Below, piece after piece: positions 20,947 to 31,749 of a stretch of DNA of 64,000 nucleotides. The DNA is from Phytophthora hibernalis. Its lineage: Eukaryota > Oomycota > Peronosporomycetes > Peronosporales > Peronosporaceae. The position numbers and the translations under genes are program-made. The stretch covers positions 62,001 through 126,000 of the forward strand of contig JAAKBF010000287.1 in NCBI GenBank assembly GCA_012656075.1, in the 5' to 3' direction. The notes under the pieces were generated by a model, which worked only from the letters and a program-made list of their open reading frames with translations, was not told where the DNA came from and made no database searches. Within the stretch, counting starts at the first letter, position 1. Each line of letters opens with the position of its first letter.

Positions 20947-23900
20947 TTATTTCCGACACCGCGGGTCAACACGCTGCCGCTTTCGACGCCCGGATCCTAA
21001 GCGGGATTTACCTCCGCCTCGAGGCCTCATCGACGTTGACTTTGCAACTCGAAGCTTCTGGTCTCCACACAATGCCCCATCCAATTTTCTTACCGCCTCA
21101 AGCGCTTGCGCTTCGTTTGAAAATTCCACCACGTAACTGGTCAACTCGGAGCCAGCAGCGGCATTCTTTGCGAACGACACTACGCCAGGGCAATCCTGCA
21201 ATACACTGACTAACGTCACGAGCTCTAATGTCCCGCTGCTCGATACGCGAATAGAAGAGGATGCCTGACTACTGCAGCTACTAATTCCATCCTCGATGTC
21301 CATTTGTTCCGAAGATGAGCGAGAAGAGCGTGGTTTGGGTGGAACGGCATAGGCAGCAACATTATTCACCACGTTGCTGCCATGATCGGCAACAGGTAAC
21401 GCCATCTCTTGTTCTGGAGCGCACGAGAATGGATACTGCTGGGGCATTCCACTATGATAATAAGGTGAGGTTTCCATCCATCCCGGCACACCTCCTCCAA
21501 ACCTTGGATGCTGCGGCAGCTGTTGGTAGCCCGCTGGCCCTGCAAAATTTGCGTATGGTTGGAACGACTGCTGTGGAGGTGGTGGAGGGAACGTCACAAG
21601 TTGCATCGGGTAGTACTCCACACCTCCTGACAAGCTCATTGAGGTCTGGAATCCTGCTGAATGAGACGGTGAATACACCCCAGCTGCCATCGGCGGCGGC
21701 TGACCCGCTCCTCGCGGTGAAGAGCGTTGGGGAAGCCCAACCCCTCCCTCGAGTGCTGATGCTCCGTGCTCCGCATCAAGTGTGCGAAGCGCGCCTCCAC
21801 GGCGCGGAGATCTACATCATCTGAGCATCCCGTTACCACACGTTCATCAGCTGTGCGATCTAGACGCATGGACTCATTGTTGCTGCTTGACGTGCTACCG
21901 TGAGTAGTGGTAAACAGACTCGGCGCCAAAATCACAATCGCTTGCAAGAACTTCCCGGACCCAAGAGGTTGCTCCATTTGGTGGAGTTGGAGTGCCCCTG
22001 TGTAGCGTTCGTCTCACTGTCGAACTTTACGAACGCTACTCCCTGTGCCTCGCCAGTGCTCTTGATGATCTTGATATCCATGAATTCCATCCCAGAGAGC
22101 GACGACACCACCGAAGAAAGCATATGCGTTGCCAACAATCGATCATAAAGCAGCAATACCCAAAGACGATCCTTTCCGCTAGAAGTCGTGATTGTCGCCG
22201 TGGATGGCGCGGAGGTTCTTCCTGTGGAGAGACTGGGATACAGATTAGAAGAACAATCCAACGCTCTTTCGGAAAATGAGGTAGCCTTGCTTGCTGCTGC
22301 AGTTGAAAATCAGTCGTTTCGTGCGCAAATGAAAGCTATGCACCATCCAACAAGTGAAAGCTAGTCGTTAGCAATTCACACAGGCGTTATGGTAGATACA
22401 TCATCGTACCGTCATGAATTCAGGCTTCTCTGGGCATTCGTCTCCCTGAGACGATTCTTCCCGAAATGATTTGACTACGAAGGCTGCAGTCGAAGGCTGC
22501 ATCATCAGATAAGAAGTATGCATTTAAAGCAGAGCAGCATCAGATAAATGGCCACAGATCCCGCCTGTAGTACGAGTGCCATACCTTTGAATAGCGGATG
22601 TATGCCATTGTTTTCACACGACCAAAACTTTTGACGAGCTCAACTGACTCAAAATCACCATACACCGCAAACATCGCTTCTAACTCCTGCTCTGTGAACT
22701 GCGGAATAGTCAAGAATGTGGGTGGTTAGAAGCACTATACTCGGAATAACAAAGAATCATTCCCGCTAAAGCTGCAAATTGCCGCACCTTGTATGTCGAC
22801 GTGAAAAACACCTTTGTTCGCACCGGCTCAGCTGGCTCCGTTTTGAGCTCGAGTTTAATGTCTCGATCTTTTCCATAGCTGTTATCTACATCCGTGATAG
22901 TTGGTCGAACAGGTCCACGATCTACGACGCTCCCACCGTGATCACATCGCTCTCGAGTTGCTTGCTGCTTCGCTAGCCGATAGAATTCCTCTATCGTGTT
23001 GTCCGAAGACTGTCGTTTACATACCTTTTTCGAAATTATTTCCGCTTTCAGTGCCTCTGGCGACAAGCTAATGTCACTTCGATCGGAAACTTTTCTCGGT
23101 GGAGATAACGGTTGGCGTATTTGAGTTTTCGATGTCGGAGGAGGCGATGTTGTTGTGTTGCTTCGCTTACGACGGATGCCAATACAATCAGATCCATCCT
23201 CTGTGCTGGAACCGCTGCCATCTAAACTCTGCCGTCGTCTGCGTAAGTGCTGTTTCGGACGGGGTGGCATTGTTTCAACATCTCGAGATTCTTCTCTGGG
23301 GGTGAGGAGTAAATCAAGCCGCGAGCCTCGCGCCGTCATTGGTGTCGAGGCGAGTGACACGGAACGGATACAGGATGCGAGTGAATCTGTGCTATTTTCT
23401 TGTTTTGACACTCCCGGAATCACGACCATCACGTTTTTACCGCGCATCTGCTCTCTTTCTTGATCAGGCATCGACACCACGCGTTGGTACGCAGCGAAAA
23501 GATCACTGAGTTTGATCTTCGAATTTTGCTGCTCCACCACAGTCACCAGGGCATCTAAGACATGCTGTACTTGTTTCTCGTTACAGTCAGGTTCCATCAG
23601 TTCATCCTTGCAGACGCCCACAGCTGGTAGACCATTTCCCGGTTGTGCCTTGCTTTTCACAGGTCCAGCTGCGAATCCCTCGAGTCGGTGCGTCTCCAGC
23701 AGAAATGCTGGAGACACTCGACTTGGCTCCAATGGTAGCGCAGTCACTGGTGGACTCGACCGTTGTCGCTTGCCTGGCAGTCTTGCATCAATGGCCCCAT
23801 CATCTTCGTCTCCAAGGCCCCCGTCCGTTTTTTCGTCTTGGGCTTGTCTGGCGTGCTGGTCCCGCTTCAGTTTACCGGTGCCACCCACAGGTCTCTCCTT

Positions 23901-24394
23901 GGCCACAGTCACCTGTTCAGCAACTAAACCGTCAGCGATTCGTAAAAAACTTGAAAAACACATCCAGATAAGTGTCCACCTTTAGGATGTGTCCATCGTC
24001 CAGCTTCGAGTGGTCCAACTTGGCAATGGCCACCGCGGCGTTGGCTGGGTCCTCGTACTGCAAAAAGGCAAATCCCTGTTTTAACATTTTAATACAGGCG
24101 TTAAAACACCATAATCCGATCCAGTTCAAAAGATTAAACTACACGTACCCTCGACTTTTTACTCCTGTCGAGCGCCAAATGTAGGTGTTTAATCGCCCCG
24201 CAGGTCGAAAAGAGCGTTCGCAGCTCGTCCACTTTGCGGCCCCGTCCGCACACGATAAACAGCCGCGAGAGCTCAGAGAGCCGCGGATCCGCAGCAGCAG
24301 ACGTAGCTGCAGCTGTCTCTTTGGTCACTACTGGCTCGGGTGCGCTGGACGCCGCGCATGGAGCTGCCGCGCGACCGCCACTTTGGTCGTCCAT
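20947..24394 (-). CDS. RBM45-like RNA-binding protein with several RRM domains
   Basis: Multi-exon gene with at least four RRM regions. RRM1 (about 24150-24290 plus next exon 24090-23975) has 'RLFIVCGRGRKVDELRTLF' as RNP2 region and 'GFAFLQYEDPANAAVAIAKL' as RNP1. A long Ser/Pro/Glu-rich linker follows. RRM2 starts 'VFFTSTYK' spliced to 'FTEQELEAMFAVYGDFESVE' with 'MAYIRYSKPSTAAFVV'. RRM3 has 'RLWVLLLYDRLLATHML' and 'GVAFVKFDSETNA', and the C-terminal RRM-like unit has 'SYVVEFSNEAQALEAVRKLDG'. The order and spacing recall RBM45/DRB1. Before the last RRM lies a Pro/Tyr/Gln-rich low-complexity segment. Single-base corrections at CCCC 21995-21998 and CCCC 21741-21744 join the final frames. Start at Met 24394 (MDDQSGG). 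A role in RNA processing is inferred. Confidence 0.75.
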
Positions 24395-24593
24395 TGTGGC
24401 GTGGTGGCGATTTATGCGACGACTAAATTTCGTGAAACGATTTTGATTGGGCAACAGTTAATGCGATTTATTCCCACCGGGAGTAAAAAAGATTTAATTC
24501 CATCGATTTTTAATACGAAACGTATTATTAAAATATTGGTACGGTATGCAAGGGTACCTTTTGAGGATATCGGGTACGTTATTGATGGCATTT

Positions 24594-26666
24594 CTACTTG
24601 CGGACGCTTAAGCGCAGAGCTACAAAGCCTAGAAGGCGGAAGGACAGACTGAGCGCGACGAGACTCCATACGTCACCCCAAACAGATTGATCAGGGATGT
24701 TGTTGCCCTCCAGCACGTCGTGTCCGGTCATGGGGGTGCAGTCTGCTGCTGCGTCCTCGAGATCGCAGGGCACATTTGCGACGTTGCGCCAGAACGCGCG
24801 CATGAAGCCGAAGTAGCCATATTTGAAAGGCGTCACGAGCTCGAGCCAGCGAAACATGACGGGTACGCGTTCCGGGTCGACGAACATGCCACCGAGCAGC
24901 AGTAGTGGCATGATGATCATGTTACCGACGATAGGAGCGATATCCACACGACGGCAGATGCAGGAGACAGCGTAGCCGAACGCTACGCATGAGCTGTTCA
25001 TCGTCACGAGTAGGACAAGCATCTGCAGGAACACCCACAAGCCAGGACTGCCGAACAAGCCAAAGATCAGCACGTAGATCGGAACCAGGTTCAGTGTCGG
25101 CAGAGCGAGCTGTGAAGGGAGCTCGCAAAGGTTCTTGGCGACGAACCAGGCGCCAATGCCGTACAGACCGACGTCTAGCTCACGGTAGACAATTGGAAGC
25201 TCGACGGGCACCGAGATGATCGCAGGCATCGACGCCGAGTACACCTGGTCCGTCACGATGTAGAAGAAAGCGCCGGAGAAGTTGCGGATGCCCTTCTGGT
25301 CCACCTGGAGCTGGAAGTAGATGAGTCCTAGCAGGAACGCAAAAATGAGCGTCTGCAGCACCTGCAGACGAATTGCCATCGGATCGCGCGCTAACCGAAG
25401 CGCGTTCCGATGCGCTAGAACTTCAATTTGTCCCCACAGCGACAGCCGCGAGCTTTCGTAGTCGTATTCAGTATCTCCCAGATCGTCCTCGTCACGTCCT
25501 TCCACCTCGTACACCACGACACTCACCGCATCTCCTGCTGTAGACACCTGCTTCGCTGTCCACGTGCCCACAGCAGCCGTGCCAAAGCTATCACTGTTCG
25601 ATTGCTGCGATAACCGTTTCTGTTGTTGCTCCATCCACGCATCTTTGAGTCTTTGCACACGCGCTAAACCTTCCTGGTCGGTTGCTCGTTCCAACACCAC
25701 AAGCTGCTCCATGAAATGGTCCGCGGGGTTCATGAACTGCGGACAAGTGAGGCCAAGTGCTGCAAAATGATCAAGTGCTTCACAGGCAGGTCCTTCAAAC
25801 ACAGTAGCGCCTTCCGCAAGCAGGTACAGTCGATCAAAGAGAGCGTACACGTCGGAAGACGGTTGATGGATCGCCGTCACGACGGTGCGTTTAGCTGCCA
25901 GTTGCTTCAATTGCTGCACCACCGCACGCGCCATGCAGCTATCAAGTCCGGAAGTCGGTTCGTCCACGAAAAGCACCGCCGGGTTGGTGAGAATCTCCGA
26001 CGCGAACGCGAGTCTCTTCCGTTCACCACCAGAGATCCCGCGCAACATCCACCCTCCGATCAGTGTGTCTCGACACCCGGTTAGTCCGAGTTCCTCGATC
26101 ACTGCATCCGCGCGAGTCATACATTTTGTCTTGCTGACCTGTCCGCCCAATCTCAACCTGGCTTGGAACACCAAATGCTCCCGCACCGTAAGCGTCGCGT
26201 GAAACAACTCGTTCTGCATGGCGTAGGCCACCAACTTCTTCAACTTCGGGGTCCACCCTTCCACTCCATTGATCATAATTCTTCCTTCAACGTTAACGTT
26301 CATACCGGACAAACAGTCGAGTAGTGAGCTTTTACCAGCTCCGGAAGGTCCCATGATGGCCAATAGCTCTCCGGGTCTGGCAACGCCATTTGCATCGTGC
26401 AAAATCACTTTTTCCATTGCGACCGACTCTGTTGCAATGGGGACACGAAGTGCCAAGTTTTGCCATTGCAAAGTGAGCTGCGGAGCCTCCGGTAGCAACA
26501 ATTGGCAGCTTTCGTGGAATTTCGAGTCGTCTCGGTCCAGTTTCTTGTGGATCTCCTCCTCTTCGTCTGTAGTGCCCAATATCGTGTTTGAAGGCAAGTT
26601 TTTGCCTGGAATTGCTCGCCATCTCAATTTTGACTGCGGAGACGGTGGAGATGAAGCCGACGCCAT
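24594..26666 (-). CDS. ABCG-family half-transporter (White/Brown type)
   Basis: Intact 690-residue single exon in reverse (ABC then membrane) order. ABC domain: Walker A 'IMGPSGAGKSSLLDCLSG', Q-loop 'YAMQNELFHATLTV', signature 'GISGGERKRLAFASE', Walker B and D-loop 'AVLFVDEPTSGLDS', H-loop 'AIHQPSSDVY'. A central regulatory segment of about 90 residues is followed by roughly six hydrophobic segments with the ABCG re-entry sequence 'PVELPIVYRELDVGLYGIGA'. Half-transporters dimerise to export lipids, sterols or xenobiotics at the plasma or internal membranes; such genes are numerous in oomycetes. The stop codon context is duplicated at 20.77 kb. Confidence 0.9.
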   Translation of the reverse strand: MASASSPPSPQSKLRWRAIPGKNLPSNTILGTTDEEEEIHKKLDRDDSKFHESCQLLLPEAPQLTLQWQNLALRVPIATESVAMEKVILHDANGVARPGELLAIMGPSGAGKSSLLDCLSGMNVNVEGRIMINGVEGWTPKLKKLVAYAMQNELFHATLTVREHLVFQARLRLGGQVSKTKCMTRADAVIEELGLTGCRDTLIGGWMLRGISGGERKRLAFASEILTNPAVLFVDEPTSGLDSCMARAVVQQLKQLAAKRTVVTAIHQPSSDVYALFDRLYLLAEGATVFEGPACEALDHFAALGLTCPQFMNPADHFMEQLVVLERATDQEGLARVQRLKDAWMEQQQKRLSQQSNSDSFGTAAVGTWTAKQVSTAGDAVSVVVYEVEGRDEDDLGDTEYDYESSRLSLWGQIEVLAHRNALRLARDPMAIRLQVLQTLIFAFLLGLIYFQLQVDQKGIRNFSGAFFYIVTDQVYSASMPAIISVPVELPIVYRELDVGLYGIGAWFVAKNLCELPSQLALPTLNLVPIYVLIFGLFGSPGLWVFLQMLVLLVTMNSSCVAFGYAVSCICRRVDIAPIVGNMIIMPLLLLGGMFVDPERVPVMFRWLELVTPFKYGYFGFMRAFWRNVANVPCDLEDAAADCTPMTGHDVLEGNNIPDQSVWGDVWSLVALSLSFRLLGFVALRLSVRK

Positions 26667-28220
26667 TGCAAGGCGAGATCAAGCACGAAATGAGCTCTTG
26701 GCTCGACATGGCGAGCCATTTAGACGGTGCGTGAGCTTTACTGCGGCATTATGTGACCTATGAATCATAGTATGATGTGGAATTGTTTTTGGTGGACCGA
26801 ATACCTTTCTGACTTTGGAGTACTTGGGGTTTGTAAGATGGGGTGCCTACTAAAACGCATATAATTTTAGCTCATAGAGCGTTGCTGGAACTCAACCGTG
26901 GTCTACTGTATTGAGCTTATCGATCAAGCTGCCGAGGAAGGTGTGGAAGCACCTGAGAGCTCTTCCTGCGAACAAGAATTATTTATCTTCTCGTACTTAC
27001 CTACCAGATAAAGTACATGTACCGGTATCCAGGGGCAAGCGCTGACACTATCAGTGACAGATCTATGCCACCACCTCGACACCTCGACACGCACGTAGCG
27101 ATTGATGAACGAACGTAATAGCCTTGACTGTCAGGGCTGATAGGCTGTTGTTATCCATGCAGCCTGCCGGTGGAAGCCCTGGTTCGATATCCAAGTGCTG
27201 GAGTCCAGCCTGGACAGACGCACACGATACTTCGCCTGGATGGGTCGCGCACCTCGAACAGATCACGTGCAATCGCTGCAGGCAATGGATACATGTAGAT
27301 CGCTTCAACATATTTTACAATGCAACGGCAGCATGAACCTATTCGCTCTTCGGTGTGGACAATGCGCCAATAGAGCTCTTGTTTCTACAGTACTTGTGAC
27401 GCTGGAGATACCCACGTCACTCCCCCTGCGTGTCATGATTTGGGTCAAGTTGAAGAGTGTCAGCTTTGTTGAGGCCACCTTCCTGATGCAGATGCAGTGT
27501 ATCAACATACTTCGGTACCAGGTACTTGTGAGCGCCAAACAACGTCTTGATGGTACTACAGTTGTATCTTGCTACACATGCAACTGTAAAGTATCCAGGC
27601 AATGCATACAAGCTGTTCCTTCAACGAACTCGCCCGAAGCCCGCAGAAAACGTTGTGTCGGACATTCCATTCGACTGGCAGGAGAGCTGCAAGTCGACGA
27701 TTGTCGACGCCTTGCACGAATTTTGTTTACGCGTGTGGTATTCGCATCGTTAGCACGGTCGTAAGTTTCCGAGGAACCGGGCAAAACTCAATTAATATTA
27801 ATACTGTACAGTAGCTGCAGTCGAGTACCGGTAAGGCAAACTCCTGCTTCGTCGAGGCGATAGTGCCGCATATGGACGGACTCTCTGGAAGCACATGTCA
27901 AGATCCCATCTCGAATGTTTGCGAGCAATTTTAGCTTAAATTACCGTAATGAGTCTGCCTCGTGATGCCACACCTTACGTGCGGCAAAAGCGGGGCTCGC
28001 CTATCAGAAGGAATGCTCTTGCCTAACCGCAAAAACATTTGTCGGGGCTAGTCAGTGCTCACTGCGTCACAAATTATAAAAATCTATTATGTTTTAGGAC
28101 TCCCTCAACCACGAAAAGTGCTGAGCTGTTTTGCTACTCGTAGTAACTACATGCAGTATAGAAGGGTTTTGCAAAATCGATTAATTAGTTCACTTGCAAT
28201 CTACAGCCACGAGTAAACGT
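26667..28220. other. Intergenic, possible gene debris around 27.1-27.8 kb
   Basis: No domain-bearing frame. Around 27120-27770 the plus strand has reading frames rich in paired Cys (for example 'ITCNRCRQW' and 'ALRCGQC') in different frames, which could be remains of a zinc-ribbon-like protein, but nothing joins convincingly. ACATGT and ACCGGTA palindromes are frequent. Beyond 28.2 kb sequence is shared with the region upstream of the second carbonic anhydrase. Confidence 0.4.
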
Positions 28221-28386
28221 ACGGACTAATAGCGATGCCCGACCCAGATGGCTGCGCTGGCGCGTCCATACCGCTTCATCGTCGCCAAATCCCATTCATT
28301 TCGGCTGGATGATCCCTGAAGTCCGATCTCACTCGGCTCCTCGTCTGCATCTTGCCAAGCTGCAATGCGAATGGGTCGACCAAACG

Positions 28387-28405
28387 TTGTCATTCCCCAA
28401 TTTGC
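28387..28405 (+). promoter_or_regulatory. Oomycete Inr/FPR core promoter of carbonic anhydrase 1
   Basis: TTGTCATTCCCCAATTTGC fits the oomycete Inr plus flanking CAATTT signature and lies about 60-75 bp upstream of the ATG at 28463, at the same place as in the other two carbonic anhydrase genes. Confidence 0.75.
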
Positions 28406-28462
28406 TCTCAACGCATCAGCTCGCCTCGCCTTCTTCGACACCGATCCGACTGCGTTTCAACA

Positions 28463-29330
28463 ATGAAGTTCCTCGCCTCCGTCTCTGCTGTTCTCGCAGC
28501 CTGCGCTATGACCGTCTCGGCTGACGTGTCTGGTGGCCCCGTTTGGGGTTACCGTACCAACGATTCCAGCATGGTGCACCACTCCAACTGGTCCTCGACG
28601 TGGGCTGCCTGCGGAGGTGTCCGCCAGTCGCCCATCGACATCGTCACGACCGCCAAGATCGGCAAGGGCAAGAAGAACCCGCTCAGCTTCACCGGCAAGT
28701 GCTCGCAGTACAACCTCACCGAGCCGGCTGAGCCTCTTGAGGTGGACGTCATTGGCGGCGACTGCGCTGTGACTGTGAACAATGCCGCCTACAACATGGC
28801 TCAGTTCCACCTGCACGCTCCTTCGGAGCACACGCTTAACGGCAAACCCCTTGACGGCGAGATCCACTTTGTGCACGCGTCCAGTGACGCCTCGGCGCTT
28901 CTGGTGGTGGGCATTTTCTCCAGATTGGAGAGAAGTCGGACCCTTGGCTCAGCCCGGTGCTCAACGCCCTTGAACAGGTTAACTCGACCGAGCACGCCGA
29001 CGCCATTGTTGTGGACCTGTGAGTAAAACATCATTGACTTTGGGCTTATGTAACCTCACTAACCTTGTGAAATACTGCAGGAAATCGTACTCGGCTCTTA
29101 TCAAGCAGGCCAGCAAGACCAGCGGAATCTACAACTACCCGGGCAGCCTTACGACCCCGGGCTGCGATGAGACTGCTGACTGGTGGGTGGTGCAGGCACC
29201 GATCACGATCTCTTCAGTCGACTTTGGACGTCTTCACCAGGACCTGGTTGAGTACCACATCACCGACGATGGCAACAACGCGCGTCCGACGCAGCCTCTG
29301 AACGGCCGTAAGGTCATCCGGTACAACTAA
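28463..29330 (+). CDS. Secreted alpha-carbonic anhydrase 1, one frameshift
   Basis: Signal peptide of 20 residues (MKFLASVSAVLAACAMTVSA) followed by a complete alpha-CA domain. It has 'QSPIDIV', the zinc ligands in 'QFHLHAPSEH' (two His) and 'EIHFVHAS' (third His), and 'GSLTTPGC' with the active-site Thr. The enzyme interconverts CO2 and bicarbonate outside the cell or in the secretory system. Exon 2 (29081-29330) follows a 62-nt intron (29019-29080) identical in position to copy 2. A one-base loss near 28916-28920 (TTTTCTCC here, TTTTCCTC in copy 2) breaks 'GIFLQIGEKSDPWLSPVLN'. This could be a base error, as elsewhere in the window, or a young inactivating mutation of this copy. Copy 2 is intact. 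Confidence 0.85.
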
Positions 29331-31740
29331 GCTACCGCAGGTCGCAGCAAGCACCACAACATCGTCACCGATACACTGCATAGAATAAACCCAACATGTT
29401 CCGTTTACCTCGACTGCAGAGGAAACGTCGTCAATTTTATCGTTAGCTTTGTCACTACTGTAATACATTGTACTACAGTACTACATGTACAGTAGACAAA
29501 GCGGAGTCTTGCTTGCTGAAATCGCACCATTGTTATTCGCGCGATCTGGACTTTCCGGTCAGGGGCTAATGGTAATTCAAATATGCATAATATTTTCGGG
29601 TATTGGTAGTACTATTTTGGGCAAAAATATCTAAATTCTTTCAAAATGCAAAAGTGTACCATACTACGTAATATTTAAATATCATCGAGGATTTTTCAAA
29701 ATATCAGATATAAAAATGAAATAAAGTGATATTCTGAAAGGTAGCCCCATCCGCATGAACACCATGTGTGAAGGCGAGCTGCAGCTTGCTCATGCGTATT
29801 CGATGTATCCGACAACAGCGCTGCTGCTCAATGACGGCGAGGTATTATATCGTTTCATGTACCCATGAGTATGTGCGGCTGCACGACTGGAGCGGACTAA
29901 TTCCTCCAACCTCACCCTATGTGCGTGATGCAGGGTACTCCATCCGGACACCAAGCTTCGCTAGCGCGAGGCTCCACACTGTGGCTATATTCCCGAGGGA
30001 CACTCAGTCAAATGTACTACCTGAATAGAAAATTATGAATGCATGTCTTGTAAATATCTGTATCATATATTATGCTGATGCACGTGCATATATTATGCAT
30101 ACCGTACTGCCCTACATGCGCTGGTAAAGGGCTCATCTTCTGTGCGTAGCTCTTCACCCTGCAAGTCATGGCGACCCCCACAGCATTGTCCCGTGGAGTT
30201 CTAGTGGTGAAGGACCTGCTCATCATCGCCTTCACGACGGTCACAACCGAGGCTGCATTGCCCAAGGTCTTCAAGTGCTCAAGAAGTACGGCGTGGGTTT
30301 CGTGGCTACTCGTTCTACTTGGACAGTTCGACCCGCTCTACCGGTCACTGACCTCTGTGTTCAAGCTTCGGGTGCTGACAAGTCCGTCGGTGAACAAATT
30401 CCCAGGGTACTTTTGCTCAAGGTCTCGGCTAATGGTGTGGCCTGACATCATTGTCGTCGCCTCATGTGTAGCACGTTGTTGTGCTGGGGCCAGCTGGAGT
30501 AGTCGATGGTGCGGTTGCCCTTGGCCGTCGATTGCGTAGTATGCCAATTATGTTGGTGGGCCTACATGTAGTAAATATCTGTGTCGGGTATTATGCATAT
30601 ATTATGCATAAATATCTGTCTCGGATATTATGCATACCCCTGCATTTATTATGCATACTCCACGTGAATATTACAAGTAATAGCATACTGTACTTAAGTA
30701 CTTCGCAGTAAGTACGAGTTATGGAAAGGTTTATATATTTGGATGGCGGGCTGAGGATACACCCGGAGGAGCTTCTACTGACGTGCATAACTATAGGAAA
30801 ATCGCGCACGAGTAAATGAGCATCGCATCGTCAGTGCTATAGAATGACATTTTATGAAAATTGTTTTTATAACCAACTGGTTAGTTATTTTGATCTTTTT
30901 GGTCTTAAATGATATTTTAAATACCCCCTTAAACTCATCGTTTGTCGTTGTAGCACCTTTTTGATGTGTCATCGAGCTGTGGTCCACACTGATTGCCCGT
31001 CGCTATTGGTTAAAAAATCTACACCTCAGTAAAAAACCGATATTAAACGTTTCTTTTATCACATTTTTTGGCGATAAAAAAACAACCAATCTATAGTCAG
31101 TGTGATCACGAATCTTTTTTCGTTTTAGGTGTGTTTTGAATAGTTGAAACGGATTATTGCGTAATCATTTTGGAAATACATGTATCAAATTTTTGAATAT
31201 ATTTTCAAAATGAAAATATTATGCATATTCTAAATATCATCCGTCAGACTGGATATCATTTTGAATATATTCGCATCCCCATTTTGAGGTTACCATTATT
31301 AATAGCCCCTGTTTCCGGTGCGTGCAAAAAGTTCATACACACTGATCAATTATCCATTCCACCTGGTAGTTGCCACGGCAAAATTGAGTTCGAGGTAACG
31401 TTTACCTTTTTCATTGTGAAGGAGCTTGAAAATCAAATTCGTATCCTTCACTGTCTACGAGTCATAGACTATGACATAGTTAGCGTACAGGGCCTCGTAC
31501 GTTCCGCTCCAGTCACTGTCAATGGATAAGGAGATGAAGCAAAAATGTACGTGGGTTAGGCAACAATGTTGTAAAACAATAAGATACGTACGTGAATGAT
31601 TCGCTGTCGTCGCACACATAGAAGGCTCTCAGGGAAGCAACGTTGACTGGAATCATCGAGTGCGAGTTGCGCCAGTGTCGTAGGGTCTAAAAATCACTGC
31701 CGTACGCCTCTGGCAGCAGGCGATCGTTCGCGAATCAGCC
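29331..31740. other. AT-rich intergenic DNA with TATTATGCATA repeats
   Basis: No supported gene. The motif ATTATGCATA recurs (near 30085-30100, 30590-30650 three to four times, 31216), often next to AAATATCTGT. A Val/Leu-rich plus-strand frame at 30168-30539, with a second frame containing 'KKYGVGFVATRSTWTVRP', may be decayed coding sequence but could not be identified. Confidence 0.5.
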
Positions 31741-31749
31741 ATCGTTTTC

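Larger units (their letters stand above)
28225..29560 (+). repeat. Duplicated segment A (carbonic anhydrase gene and flanks)
   Basis: The promoter, coding region, intron and early 3' flank are near-identical to 52375-53640. Shared non-coding markers include 'CCAGATGGCTGCGCTGGCG' upstream and 'AATAAACCCAACATGTTCCG' about 60 bp after the stop. Upstream identity decays near 28.2 kb. Confidence 0.8.

Noticed and set aside
27195..27764. Plus-strand 189-codon frame as a gene
   Set aside because: No domain, irregular composition, no promoter or splice support. Kept only as possible debris.
30168..30539. Plus-strand 123-codon frame with hydrophobic segments as a membrane protein
   Set aside because: A better protein-like string lies in another frame for part of it and breaks off; neither is supported.
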